From Teredinibacter waterburyi (GTDB lineage Bacteria > Pseudomonadota > Gammaproteobacteria > Pseudomonadales > Cellvibrionaceae), in NCBI RefSeq assembly GCF_001922985.1, contig NZ_MRUH01000165.1:186001-250000 (forward strand): 64,000 nt of DNA, in the 5' to 3' direction. This document shows, in pieces, positions 26,837 to 36,087 of the stretch; within the stretch, counting starts at the first letter, position 1, and the number at the start of each line of letters is the position of its first letter. The notes under the pieces were generated by a model that searched no databases, was not told the origin of the DNA, and saw only the letters and a program-made list of their open reading frames with translations. The position numbers and the translations under genes are program-made.

Positions 26837-27194
26837 ATCAAGCTCCAAAGATAACCCTTGTCTGGTACAAACGGTCCATTCTCCGGAGAAGACATATAAT
26901 GGCACGCATCAGAACAAGTCACGCCATTCCAGAGCGCCACATGTCCTCTTGCATTCGACCACCCACTACCAGAAAATACAATTATTCCCTTTTTACCGTA
27001 GAAGTCCGAATATTTCGGTGTCTGTATCGTCATGTCGGGCTTCCCGAATATTTCTTCAAGGTATCGGATCATATCGTTGACTCGATATTTATTTGAACGT
27101 GCCCTCCAATTTTTCTCCCTACCTCTCTCACTCCCACATTGACTTCAGAAAATAGAGCCCACGCTCTGATAAAATTTGGTCTTATTACTGCCAT
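26833..27194 (-). pseudogene. tae4: T6SS amidase effector Tae4-like, internal deletion
   Basis: Two pieces of one gene in different frames. From the ATG at 27194 (AGGGAAG eight bases before it): MAVIRPNFIRAWALF and VREVGRKIGGHVQINI, the Tae4 N-terminus. From about 27090: KYRVNDMIRYLEEIFGKPD, DFYGKKGIIVFSG, GWSNARGHVALWNG, CSDACHY and NGPFVPDKGYLW, the Tae4 C-terminus with the catalytic histidine and aspartate. About 40 residues between GGHVQINI and YRVND are missing, including the NACPIRMSY-type segment with the catalytic cysteine, and the frame shifts at the junction. The enzyme (gamma-D-Glu-mDAP amidase) must be dead. Confidence 0.85.
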
Positions 27195-27308
27195 AACGAA
27201 TCTTCCCTAATTTAATATTTTCATAAAAACTCTGATAAAGCGCTCCGGTTTTATACACTTTTTAACAGTGGTTTCCCTTGGGTACAAGGTTTTTATTCAC
27301 GCCATAAA

Positions 27309-27336
27309 AAAGCCGAGCTTTCGCTCGGCCTTTTTA
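27309..27336 (-). terminator. Bidirectional-looking terminator
   Basis: GCCGAGC, loop TTTC, GCTCGGC, flanked by A and T runs on both sides. It lies 24 bases after the stop of the 1254-residue lipoprotein gene. Confidence 0.9.
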
Positions 27337-27358
27337 ACTTGCTAACTTAGTTATTATT

Positions 27359-30300
27359 TTAAGGTTCGTAAACACTAGTCGCAGCTGGGGCGTTGTTGCC
27401 GGGTGTGCCTAGTGCAAAGCTGTTGTCGCTATTGCTTAGTAGCACTGCGGTTGGTTGTACGTATATGCCGTAGTTCCAGCCACCTATTCCTGCGGTTGCG
27501 CCTTGGCCGTTACCGGCGTTGCCGGTGGTTAGGGTGTTGTTGCTTAGGTCTGCGGAGGTGTCGCCAAGTAATACGATTGCTGCTGTTGGGCCGCCAGAGC
27601 CGCCGCCGCCTATGCCGCCATTTCCACCTGGGCCACCGGTGCCGCCGTTTCCACCTTTGCGGCCGCCGCTGTCGTAGCCGGTGCCACCGCCACCGCCGTC
27701 GCCGCCGGTTCCGCCAGAACCACCTAAGCCGCCACGGCCACCGGCTGCACTATTAAGTGTGGAGTCGGTAATGGTTAAGTAGTTTACGTCTATTACGCTT
27801 ACCGCAAACGAGCCACCTGCACCACGTGCGCCTTTGCCGCCAGTACCACCGGCGCCACCTTCGCCGCCACCGCCACCACCGCCACCGTTGTTGGTGTCTA
27901 TGCCGTTGCCGCTACCACCGCCGCCACCGCCAGCGCCGCCGCTTCCTGTGCCGCCGGTGCCGCCGTGTAGTGGAATGATTGCGCCGTTGCTATCAAAGCT
28001 GTCGGCCATGTCGGCATTGCTGCCGCCGCTGCCGCTTGCTGCGCGGGTATACACGGTGCCGCCGCTGCCGGCGGAAGTCCATTTACAGGTTAGCCAGTCT
28101 AGGCTTGCGGAACCAGCCGAGCCTGCGCTGCCGCCGCTTACGCTGCCACTTGCACCACCGGTGCCGCCTTTGGCTCCACCGGTACAAGCAACTAGGCCTG
28201 AGGTTGCTTTACCACCAGCACCACCGGTTTTGCCGTTGCCATTGCCGGTGCCGCCGCTACCGCCGTTTATGCCGCTGCCATTGCTACCTTTTTTGCCAGT
28301 TGCGCCTTTGCTGCCAGGTGTACCTTTAGCGCCATCGGCCCCTTTACCGGCGGTTAGTGTGCTGGAGCGAATATCTAGCTCTATTAGGTTGTTGGCTCTT
28401 ACCGCGAAGCTGCTGCCGGCAATGTAGCTATCGCTTCCACTGCTGAGTAGGTCTGGGTTTATGGTGAGATCGGACCCGGTTAGGTAGACGCGGTCTAGCA
28501 CGACTTCTGCGCTGTTGAATAGGTCTAACGCGGCGGACGATTTACTGCCGTCTACAGGTGCAACGCTGGTTACGCTTACGCCGCTATACCACACTTGGCC
28601 AACCGAGTCGGCTTGGCTTATGGCGATGGGTTGTTGCACAACGATGGGGGTTACTTGGGTTACGGCATCGCGTCGCCAGTTGTTGTCGAAGCCACCAAAT
28701 AAGCTGGTGTCTGCGGGTAGCACTAGTGTGGTTAGGCTGCTGTAAACGCCGCCGTTGTCAGGTGTGTTGAGGTAAATATCACCGCCGTCTGCGGTTACAA
28801 TTTCTATCGCTTTAGCGAGGGTTTTAAGGGGCGAGTCGGGCGTGCCGATGTTGTTAAAGTCGTGTCCTGTGTCTGGGTCTACAAACCAGGCGCTATCGGC
28901 ATTTTTGGCGACTACAACGGTTACGGTATCGCTTGCGACGAGGTTTTGTGTGGTGTCGGTTACGTCTACTTCAAACTCTAAGGTTGTAACTTGGCTGGGT
29001 GTGGCGAAGGTTACCGCAGGGCTATTAGGTAAGGAGCCAACTGACACGCCGTGGGTTTGTGTCCACCGGTAGGTTAGTGCGCTGGCACTGGAGTAGTTTT
29101 CGGCTTCTACTCGCATGGTGATATTGGTGGCCATGCTTTCGAGGCGGTTATCGCCGGCATCTACAATTAACTCGCCCATTGGGTTGGTGCAGGCGTCGTA
29201 TTCGGCGCTGTCGCTTAGGCCGTCGTCGTCGCTATCACTTAGTAATGGGTTTGCGCGCACGTAAACTAGGTTGTCGCCTTCATCACAGGGGCTTGCGGTT
29301 AGGTTGGTGCGCCAGCCGTAAAGCTCAAAGGCATCGTCTAGGCCGTCGTCGTCGCTGTCGGCTTTGTTGATGTCGGTTCCGTTTAAGTATTCCATGCGGT
29401 CGCTTAGGCCGTCCAGGTCGGTATCGGTTATGTACACCAAGTGCAGTACGTCACCTTTGCGGATAACAATGTCGCTGGCGTTGTAGCTGTCGCTAAGTAT
29501 GTTGTACAAAACCGAATCGGTTGTGCCGGATGGTGAACCTACGGGGGTAAAGGTGTGGGCAACCATCCAATAGCTGTTGGTGTTGCTGTTGGCGGCAATG
29601 TTGCGTACCGATGTTAGGCCGGTGTGCTGGCTTTGGCCGCTAAAGGTAAAGTCGTTAAAACCGTATTGAATGTTTAGGTGGTTTTCCATTAGCTGACTAA
29701 ACGAGAGGCTGTCGGTGTTACCTGTGTCTATGGCTACGTGGTAGGTTTCGTTGTTTAGGTTGCCGTAGTCGCCGTAATCGATTATGACTTCTGCGGTGCG
29801 CGTGCGAATATTTTGTGCGGCGTGGTTTAAATCTAAATCGGTACGTTTGCCGGTAATCGAAATATTTACCGGTTTTAGAACCAGCTGATTAGAGCCTTCT
29901 AAAATTCGACTAATTTCGTCTGGGTTATCTACGGCTGTGTATTCAAAATTAAACGGGGTGAGTTTGTCGTTGCTTAGGTTTTGTTGTGGCCCCAGTGGTG
30001 TTGGGGTAAAGCTAAGCTCGCCATCGTGGCGTAAGGTTCCTACCGAAATTAAATCGCCGGGCTTTTTGGGGTTAACCATGTAGGCGGCAATTTCCATATT
30101 GTTTAGGGTGTAACTGATGTCGCCGTCGTTGGCTAAACCCAGCAGCACTTTAATTTCACCACCTTTGCTGGTTACGGTTTCGGTGTTGATGGTTTCGTAG
30201 TACTGGCTGCTTTCTTGGCGATTTGTGGCTACGGTGGTTTCGTCCCAGTAGCTGGTGTCGGTAGTGGTGTCGTTATGTTGGTATTCATAACTAGCCTCTA

Positions 30301-31123
30301 CTTTACCGGTGGTAATCGGGCCGCTTTTTTTCACTTCGCCGTTTACACCTACGGTGTGTTGCTCTTCTACGCGATGTGTATTGGTGCGGCCGCGCGAGGT
30401 GGTTACTTCCACTTCGGCGCTGTCGGCGTTGCTCATACCGCGAGAAACAGTGCCCGACTCGGTTGTAGTCGCCAACAGCTGAATAACCGGCGTGCCCATT
30501 TGCTGCATAAAGATGCGCGGCACATCGGCGACTAAGGGGTTAAAGCGTAAGTGGTTGCCGCCAAAGCGGTCCCAGTTGTCGACTTCTTCTTTATCGATAA
30601 AACCGTCGCCGTCAGTGTCTTGTACTAGTGGGTTGGTGCCGTATTGTGCTTCTAGCACATCAGAAAGGCCATCTGCATCCGAGTCGTCGGCAGTGGGTGT
30701 TGCACAGCTTACGTTTACGTTGGTAACTGCCGCTGTTGCTGTGCCATTGGCTGAAGCCACGCTACAAATTTGGTTGGGGCCAAGTGGCTGGGTTTTGATG
30801 GTTACGTTGTAGCTTGCGCCTTCGGTAATTTCGCTGGCGAATACAAAGGCGTTGTTGCCGGTAATGGTTAAATCGCTGCCGCCATTTAATTGCAATACCA
30901 AGCCTGCCCCCTGCAAACCCGAAGTTGCGCCGCCAATGGTGTAGCTGTTGGTGCCGCCACTCGTGCTTGAACTAGAACTGCTTGAACTAGAACTGCTTGA
31001 ACTGGAACTACTAGAACTTGAGCTAGAACTGCCGCCACCGTCGCTAGTTCCACCCCCGCCGCCACCGCAGCCGGTTATGATCCCTGAAAGCAGCAAGGCT
31101 GCTGTGAGTGTTTTAATATCCAT
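27359..31123 (-). CDS. Large surface lipoprotein, polyserine linker, calcium repeats, collagen-like tail
   Basis: A 1254-residue lipoprotein (lipobox ITGC followed by six Gly). Order: polyserine linker of about 22 Ser (30-54), an Ig-like segment, thrombospondin type-3-like calcium repeats (about 145-180, DSDADGLSD, DTDGDGFID), a Ser/Thr-rich beta segment (about 200-560), three more calcium repeats (about 565-650), a PKD/Ig-like domain, a beta-helix-like segment (about 760-930), collagen-like GxY triplets (GAKGTPGSKGATGKKGSNG) and a Gly-rich region to about 1200. Polyserine linkers mark Cellvibrionaceae secreted enzymes. No catalytic domain is visible; an adhesive or matrix role is likely. Confidence 0.85.
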   Translation of the reverse strand: MDIKTLTAALLLSGIITGCGGGGGGTSDGGGSSSSSSSSSSSSSSSSSSSSSSTSGGTNSYTIGGATSGLQGAGLVLQLNGGSDLTITGNNAFVFASEITEGASYNVTIKTQPLGPNQICSVASANGTATAAVTNVNVSCATPTADDSDADGLSDVLEAQYGTNPLVQDTDGDGFIDKEEVDNWDRFGGNHLRFNPLVADVPRIFMQQMGTPVIQLLATTTESGTVSRGMSNADSAEVEVTTSRGRTNTHRVEEQHTVGVNGEVKKSGPITTGKVEASYEYQHNDTTTDTSYWDETTVATNRQESSQYYETINTETVTSKGGEIKVLLGLANDGDISYTLNNMEIAAYMVNPKKPGDLISVGTLRHDGELSFTPTPLGPQQNLSNDKLTPFNFEYTAVDNPDEISRILEGSNQLVLKPVNISITGKRTDLDLNHAAQNIRTRTAEVIIDYGDYGNLNNETYHVAIDTGNTDSLSFSQLMENHLNIQYGFNDFTFSGQSQHTGLTSVRNIAANSNTNSYWMVAHTFTPVGSPSGTTDSVLYNILSDSYNASDIVIRKGDVLHLVYITDTDLDGLSDRMEYLNGTDINKADSDDDGLDDAFELYGWRTNLTASPCDEGDNLVYVRANPLLSDSDDDGLSDSAEYDACTNPMGELIVDAGDNRLESMATNITMRVEAENYSSASALTYRWTQTHGVSVGSLPNSPAVTFATPSQVTTLEFEVDVTDTTQNLVASDTVTVVVAKNADSAWFVDPDTGHDFNNIGTPDSPLKTLAKAIEIVTADGGDIYLNTPDNGGVYSSLTTLVLPADTSLFGGFDNNWRRDAVTQVTPIVVQQPIAISQADSVGQVWYSGVSVTSVAPVDGSKSSAALDLFNSAEVVLDRVYLTGSDLTINPDLLSSGSDSYIAGSSFAVRANNLIELDIRSSTLTAGKGADGAKGTPGSKGATGKKGSNGSGINGGSGGTGNGNGKTGGAGGKATSGLVACTGGAKGGTGGASGSVSGGSAGSAGSASLDWLTCKWTSAGSGGTVYTRAASGSGGSNADMADSFDSNGAIIPLHGGTGGTGSGGAGGGGGGSGNGIDTNNGGGGGGGGEGGAGGTGGKGARGAGGSFAVSVIDVNYLTITDSTLNSAAGGRGGLGGSGGTGGDGGGGGTGYDSGGRKGGNGGTGGPGGNGGIGGGGSGGPTAAIVLLGDTSADLSNNTLTTGNAGNGQGATAGIGGWNYGIYVQPTAVLLSNSDNSFALGTPGNNAPAATSVYEP

Positions 31124-31380
31124 TTTCGCTCTCCATGTAATATCGCGCTGTGCAAAACGCGTTGCTATAAAGCCATTGATTAAGTGCGTTAATAACTTAA
31201 CGTGTAGGTGAATTGGTTCGATGGCGATTTTATGGAGAGACTGTTTGGCGGGGAAATTATCAGATTTGATTCATACTATCAGCTGCGGTAATTGATTTTT
31301 TTGTTATTGTTTTTCAATTGCTTACGCCATCCTTGGCGCGAATTACAACAGTATTATTTGTTGTTATTTAAGCTATCACG

Positions 31381-33117
31381 TTAACTAATAGGTTCTGCAA
31401 TGCCGTAGTCGCAGCCTTCTGGAAATTGCCATTGGCTATTTAGGCAGAAGCTGCAGTCGCCTTGAGCACGATCTAAATGCGGGGCACTAGGGTTACTGAT
31501 GAGCGGGCTGCGCTGGTGTTCGTCTACTAAAGCCTGCTCAATAAGTTGATAGGGGTTTATATAGTAGGTCATTAAGCCGTGCCAAAACTCAGGCGAAAGT
31601 TGTGCTTGTAGCTCGGTATTTTCCGCCGAAAAGAATACACAGGTGGTCGATCTGCCAGGTTTAATTTCGACTTTGTTTTGCTGCAGGGTTTCTATATCCA
31701 CCTTAAATTGCTGAGCGAAGTCGGCCCATACGGCTTTGGGGATTTGGCTTTGGGTATCAAAGTTGTCGCCATACGAAAAGTGCGGCGTAACAATGATGCG
31801 CGATTCTACCCGCTCGCCAGAGCCATCGCCTTTCGGCCAAGAAATAGTGTGGCGGTTATTACTGGTTTCTTTTAACAGTTCAAACACATCGCCCTGTTCT
31901 GGGCTTATATCAATTTCACCACCAATGCTTTTAAAGCCTTCGCTAAACATGGTTAGCGAGCTGGTGCTAACAATTAATACAACACGCGGCTGGCTTTGTA
32001 TCAGTTGGTCCAGCATGTAGCGGTTACTGTTCACGCATTTGTGGCTAATCCATTCGGTAGGAATATTGTAGCGCGCGCCCCAACCGGGCGATGCGCAGCC
32101 AACCATGTCGTGCATGCTGACATCCTCCCCCATTGTAAGCTTGCAGTCGCTAAACCCTTGGCTGGCAAAATAGCTGTTTAGGTTGTGTAAAACCGGTTGC
32201 AGGCGTTCGTAGTAGCCGGTGGGGTTGGCGTAAACCGAAAGGCTTTTGCCTGGCTCGGATTTAACTTTTGCGGCAATCAAATCGCCTTTATTTAAGCTGT
32301 AATAAGGCACGGGGCGAGCGAGGTTTTCTACCGATTGTGACGTTTCAGTTATTTGGCTAGTGGCAATCAATTCGGGGGTATTAAGCTCGGCGGCATAAAA
32401 TTCGGCGGTTTGAACTTCGCCGGCTTCACTGGGGGTTAATTTTGTTACGGCAGGAATTTCCCCAGTTGTTAAATCGTCCGAAGGGGCAACTAAGCCCAAA
32501 AAGTTGTCGTCTTTATTGGCGAAGATCATTAGGCGTTCTTCTGGCATCCAAGCGTATTCTTCTTGGCCAAGTAGTTCGCCGGTATTAAGGTCGCGAAAGA
32601 TTAAACTCAGCCAGCGATGGGTGTCGCTGCGCGCGATTTCTACGCTGCAATCAAACTCGGCACGAATTTCCGAACCGGGAATAATCTGTTGTTCCATTAC
32701 ATTTAGGTCAAAGCTTTCTTGGTAAATGGTCGCGTGACGATAATAGTAGGCGTAGGTTGCCGGGTCGGAAAAGTGTGGGTAAGCCCAGGTAGTGGATTTT
32801 GCGCTGGCGAAAAAGGCTGTCATGTTTGGGTTTATACCAATGGTCATAATGGGAGCTTTTCTACACCCCCGCAGCACAGCGGGCTCGACACGCTTGTCGG
32901 GGTTTTGGCTTACATCGGTCCACAGTACCGGCGCATTAGAACCTTCAACAGCCGCGCTTGGGCCATCTTTTATCGCTTTCGGGTATTTTTCTACCCAGTC
33001 GAACGAGGGGTATGGGCCGTAGGGTGGTACAGCGCCCCAAAACCAACTGCAGTCGGTACAGCTTTTTACTTTTGCTATTAGCTCTACTTCTATTGAGTTA
33101 TCGCTTTGAGTCGCCAC
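31381..33117 (-). CDS. Unknown protein, possible uracil-DNA-glycosylase-like fold
   Basis: A 578-residue cytosolic protein without signal. The N-terminus has CTDCSW, then IGINPNMTAFFAS. Later: GCASPGWGARYNIP, a Cys near residue 360, PRVVLIVSTSSLTMF and IIVTPHFSYG; the C-terminus has CSFC and a third Cys (PEGCDYG). The order glycine-rich loop, P-x-V-V-L-I hydrophobic strand and final HxS resembles family-4-type uracil-DNA glycosylases with an iron-sulfur cluster. A beta-rich insertion (about 125-255) interrupts it. Canonical GEAPG is replaced by GINPN. Second gene of a minus-strand pair under the LysR gene. Assignment tentative. Confidence 0.6.
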   Translation of the reverse strand: MATQSDNSIEVELIAKVKSCTDCSWFWGAVPPYGPYPSFDWVEKYPKAIKDGPSAAVEGSNAPVLWTDVSQNPDKRVEPAVLRGCRKAPIMTIGINPNMTAFFASAKSTTWAYPHFSDPATYAYYYRHATIYQESFDLNVMEQQIIPGSEIRAEFDCSVEIARSDTHRWLSLIFRDLNTGELLGQEEYAWMPEERLMIFANKDDNFLGLVAPSDDLTTGEIPAVTKLTPSEAGEVQTAEFYAAELNTPELIATSQITETSQSVENLARPVPYYSLNKGDLIAAKVKSEPGKSLSVYANPTGYYERLQPVLHNLNSYFASQGFSDCKLTMGEDVSMHDMVGCASPGWGARYNIPTEWISHKCVNSNRYMLDQLIQSQPRVVLIVSTSSLTMFSEGFKSIGGEIDISPEQGDVFELLKETSNNRHTISWPKGDGSGERVESRIIVTPHFSYGDNFDTQSQIPKAVWADFAQQFKVDIETLQQNKVEIKPGRSTTCVFFSAENTELQAQLSPEFWHGLMTYYINPYQLIEQALVDEHQRSPLISNPSAPHLDRAQGDCSFCLNSQWQFPEGCDYGIAEPIS

Positions 33118-33270
33118 GGTTTTCTCCCTTTTAGGCTTTTTATAAGGCTTTTAACTGGCTCTTTTGAAAATTCTTATTGTTGTGTTTTTACCATCTACTT
33201 TTTAATTGCTACTTATTTATAGTGGCTTATTTATAGTGACCCGTAAAAAACCATCTGTTTTTTTATTCGC

Positions 33271-34992
33271 CTAACAAGGCTGGCGTAGGGAAAACTCGCG
33301 AAAAACAATTTCGTTTGACGGTGCAGGTTTTACCTTTGCCCAATGCTTAGCGGCTAAGCGTAGGAAGCAATCTTCCGGCATGCTCGATACCAACATACTG
33401 CCAGAACATACCCATTCTTGATTGTGGCCATCGCGGTAGTAGCTGTTAAAAACAGTACCGCTACGCACTAAGCGTAAATAACCTGTGGCGTAGACATCCG
33501 GCAGTACGGCTTTGCTGCCATCGCCAACGCCTCGGCCGTATTTGTTATACATATTTACCGACGATGCCTCCCAGGCTTTATCGGGGTTTGGCTTTACATC
33601 TGGATCGTCGGTTTTTTGGTCAACACCAATTTTGGTAAGGTTGTAGCTGTTGTTCCAACCGCAACGAAAGGCATCGTTTTGATCGCGCTCGCTACTGGCG
33701 TAGGGCGGCGCGCCGTGAACATCAAAGGTGAGGTTTACGTTGCGGGTATTGAGTTTACTGTTGTTCATGTTGTGGTAGCCGGGGTCGATAGCGATAGCGG
33801 CTAGCTCAAAAGTTGTAGCTTGGTGGGGGTTGAGCACGGCAAAGGCCACGCTTGCATCGAAGTCGCCATTCAGTGGCAGAGTTAACATGGCGGCACCACC
33901 GGAATACTGTTTGCCTTCGGCAATACGAATAATAAAACCGTCGTGTACGCTAAGTTCAGTTTCTTGATTAATATGGGAGTAACCCGCTCGCCAGTAATTT
34001 AAATTTAACTCGCGGCCGGCAAAGTCTTCGCTAAAGGTTTCGGCCCGCGGGCGCAAGCGTTCCACAGTTGGCAGAACCCCCATAGTTAAGTAGCCCATTA
34101 TTATTAAGCTGTAACGTGCCAAGGCCTTAACCGCTGCGGGGCTGGGAGCATAGGGCATTGTTGTGCTTTGAATATACCAATGTAGGTTAGCCTTTTCGGC
34201 TACGGCGCTTAAGGTTGCTAAATCTGTTCGGTTAAGTTGCATTAACTGTTCGATATTAACCAACAGCGCCTTGGCACCAACTTCCACAAGAACCTTAACA
34301 ATTGCCGCAGTCACTTTTAACTCACCGGCGTTAATAATAATCGCGCTTTCCGGCAGGGTTTGTTTCGCTGCGGGGTTTGAACTTGCACCCAGCAAATACC
34401 GACACTGTTTTTCGCTGGCAATAACTTTACAGCGATGTACTAAGCCAAATTGGCCTAGTTGCGCCACCAGGTTTTGCGCAAGCTGTTCTATTTCGGGGTA
34501 GTCGTCATTTGGCAGCTGCAATAATAATTCGGCCCTGCGACCAAACATTGTTAGGGCATCTTCTAACAATAAAAAACGCAGTGCGGCTCTATCTTTAAGT
34601 TTGGTACTTTTCTTTACTTCTTCGGGTAGACGCAGGGCTCGCCACGGGGTGTCGTCGCCGCGAACACCTGTTGCTTGGCCGCGCTCGTCTAACTGCGTTG
34701 AACGAAAGCTGTAACCCGCATCGAGTTGTTGTAGCTCTCTCAATTGAAGCTGGCTCACACAGACGTCGTCGCCGCAATAATCCTGTAATTGGTTTGCCGG
34801 GGCGCAAACGAGTTCGCCAGTTTTGGTGGCGAAGATTTTAAGGTGCAGCCCATCAGCTCCAGCACCAAGTGCCGACCAGCAGGATTCAACGGTGCTTGCG
34901 GCGTGTGCCCAGCAGTCTCCGTTAGAGCCGTAAATTTTTAGTTGAGCTAGAGGGCTAGCATCAGTAGAGCCAAACACTGAGTGATGACGCAT
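33271..34992 (-). CDS. Degenerate GDPD barrel with lectin-like domain
   Basis: A 573-residue cytosolic-looking protein. The first 300 residues follow the glycerophosphodiester phosphodiesterase plan (HAASTVESCWSALGAGADGLHLKI, TKTGELVCAPANQL, LQLRELQQLDAGYSF). The catalytic pairs are lost: the usual E-L-D is H-L-K and the H-D pair is P-A. From about 340 a beta-sandwich (FSEDFAGRELNLNYWRAG to FREFSLRQP) resembles DUF1349/concanavalin-like modules. A binding rather than hydrolytic role is likely. The gene lies 38 bases after the LysR gene and 153 before the next one. Confidence 0.65.
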   Translation of the reverse strand: MRHHSVFGSTDASPLAQLKIYGSNGDCWAHAASTVESCWSALGAGADGLHLKIFATKTGELVCAPANQLQDYCGDDVCVSQLQLRELQQLDAGYSFRSTQLDERGQATGVRGDDTPWRALRLPEEVKKSTKLKDRAALRFLLLEDALTMFGRRAELLLQLPNDDYPEIEQLAQNLVAQLGQFGLVHRCKVIASEKQCRYLLGASSNPAAKQTLPESAIIINAGELKVTAAIVKVLVEVGAKALLVNIEQLMQLNRTDLATLSAVAEKANLHWYIQSTTMPYAPSPAAVKALARYSLIIMGYLTMGVLPTVERLRPRAETFSEDFAGRELNLNYWRAGYSHINQETELSVHDGFIIRIAEGKQYSGGAAMLTLPLNGDFDASVAFAVLNPHQATTFELAAIAIDPGYHNMNNSKLNTRNVNLTFDVHGAPPYASSERDQNDAFRCGWNNSYNLTKIGVDQKTDDPDVKPNPDKAWEASSVNMYNKYGRGVGDGSKAVLPDVYATGYLRLVRSGTVFNSYYRDGHNQEWVCSGSMLVSSMPEDCFLRLAAKHWAKVKPAPSNEIVFREFSLRQPC

Positions 34993-35030
34993 AGGTGGTC
35001 CTTTATAGGAGAAAATTTACGGCTGTAGTT

Positions 35031-35963
35031 TTAATGATCGGTATTTTGCATATCCATAAACCACTGCACCACGGTAGAAACGCGAGTTGGCAGTTCTGGG
35101 CTGTTACGGGAAACAATGTGAATGCGATTTAGCAGTGCGCCTTTTTGCTCATCTTGGTAAACGTGAAGTTTGCCATCATCAACAAGGTGTTGTACGCAAT
35201 GCCGTGGGAATACGGCTATGCCCAAACCACCGGCTACCATATGGATAGCGCCTTCGATGCTGTTAATTTCACCGGCGTGATGCAGCGAGCGGTTGCTAAT
35301 GTGTTTGGATTCCGGCATAAAAAAGTTTACCCAGTAATTAAAGTAAACACCCATGCCGGGGTAATTAATATAGCTGCGCTGCAAAAGGTTGTCTGAGCTT
35401 AGGTCTTCCACATCGGCGGCAGTCGCGCTAACCAGAATATATTCTTCGTCGCAAAAATCGCGATAGCTTAATAGTGGGTGCTCAACCTTTTCGGTTACAA
35501 AACCAAAATCAATTTTGCCATCGATTACCAAGGGTAGAATTTCATCGTTGGGCAGCAGCTGTACATTCAGTTCAAGTGATGGGTACTGCAAACGGCGCTC
35601 TAACAGCATTGGGAAGTGCGGCGACAACAAACAACTCGGCGGCATGGCGTAACCGACAATGCCCTCAACTAGCTTGCGTTCTTTATGCATGCTATCCATA
35701 AGCTTGGCTATGGAGTCGTTATAGGTTCGAATATAAGCCAGCAGGGTTTTGCCTTCGATGGTGAGCATTGTCGCTTTGCTGCTGCGCATAAATAGCGCTA
35801 CACCTAGCTGCTCTTCCAGTTTGGAGATGTGTTGGCTGATGCCACTTTGCGTCATTGCCGCTTCGGTAGCGGCGAGGGAAAAGTTTTCGTATTCTGCAGC
35901 GGCTACGAATGCTTTGAAATATCTAGGGTCGAGTTTAAGAAAGTCTAGATTTGCGAGGTTCAT
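35031..35963 (-). CDS. LysR-family transcriptional regulator
   Basis: A 310-residue LTTR. The winged helix-turn-helix lies at about 13-72 (YFKAFVAAAEYENFSLAATEAAMTQSGISQHISKLEEQLG without its ends), followed by the linker helix and a type-2 periplasmic-binding-like effector domain (DFGFVTEKV, GLGIAVFPRHCV). The gene lies directly upstream of, and in the same direction as, the GDPD-like and UDG-like genes, which is less common than the divergent arrangement. It probably regulates this cluster; the inducer is unknown. Confidence 0.9.
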   Translation of the reverse strand: MNLANLDFLKLDPRYFKAFVAAAEYENFSLAATEAAMTQSGISQHISKLEEQLGVALFMRSSKATMLTIEGKTLLAYIRTYNDSIAKLMDSMHKERKLVEGIVGYAMPPSCLLSPHFPMLLERRLQYPSLELNVQLLPNDEILPLVIDGKIDFGFVTEKVEHPLLSYRDFCDEEYILVSATAADVEDLSSDNLLQRSYINYPGMGVYFNYWVNFFMPESKHISNRSLHHAGEINSIEGAIHMVAGGLGIAVFPRHCVQHLVDDGKLHVYQDEQKGALLNRIHIVSRNSPELPTRVSTVVQWFMDMQNTDH

Positions 35964-36087
35964 AAGCCAGCTCCAATTTAGTTGTCGCGTTCTTCAACGC
36001 GACCTAGGATACCGCCAAGACTTCCCGAACCTCAAGACCAAGTTGCAGAGTTTCTGCCCATCGGGGCCGATAAGTGGGTATTTAATC

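Noticed and set aside
27403-28427. Long plus-strand frames rich in Arg/Cys or Pro/Leu
   Set aside because: They mirror the glycine-rich repeats of the minus-strand lipoprotein gene; their composition is an artefact of GGN codons read backwards.
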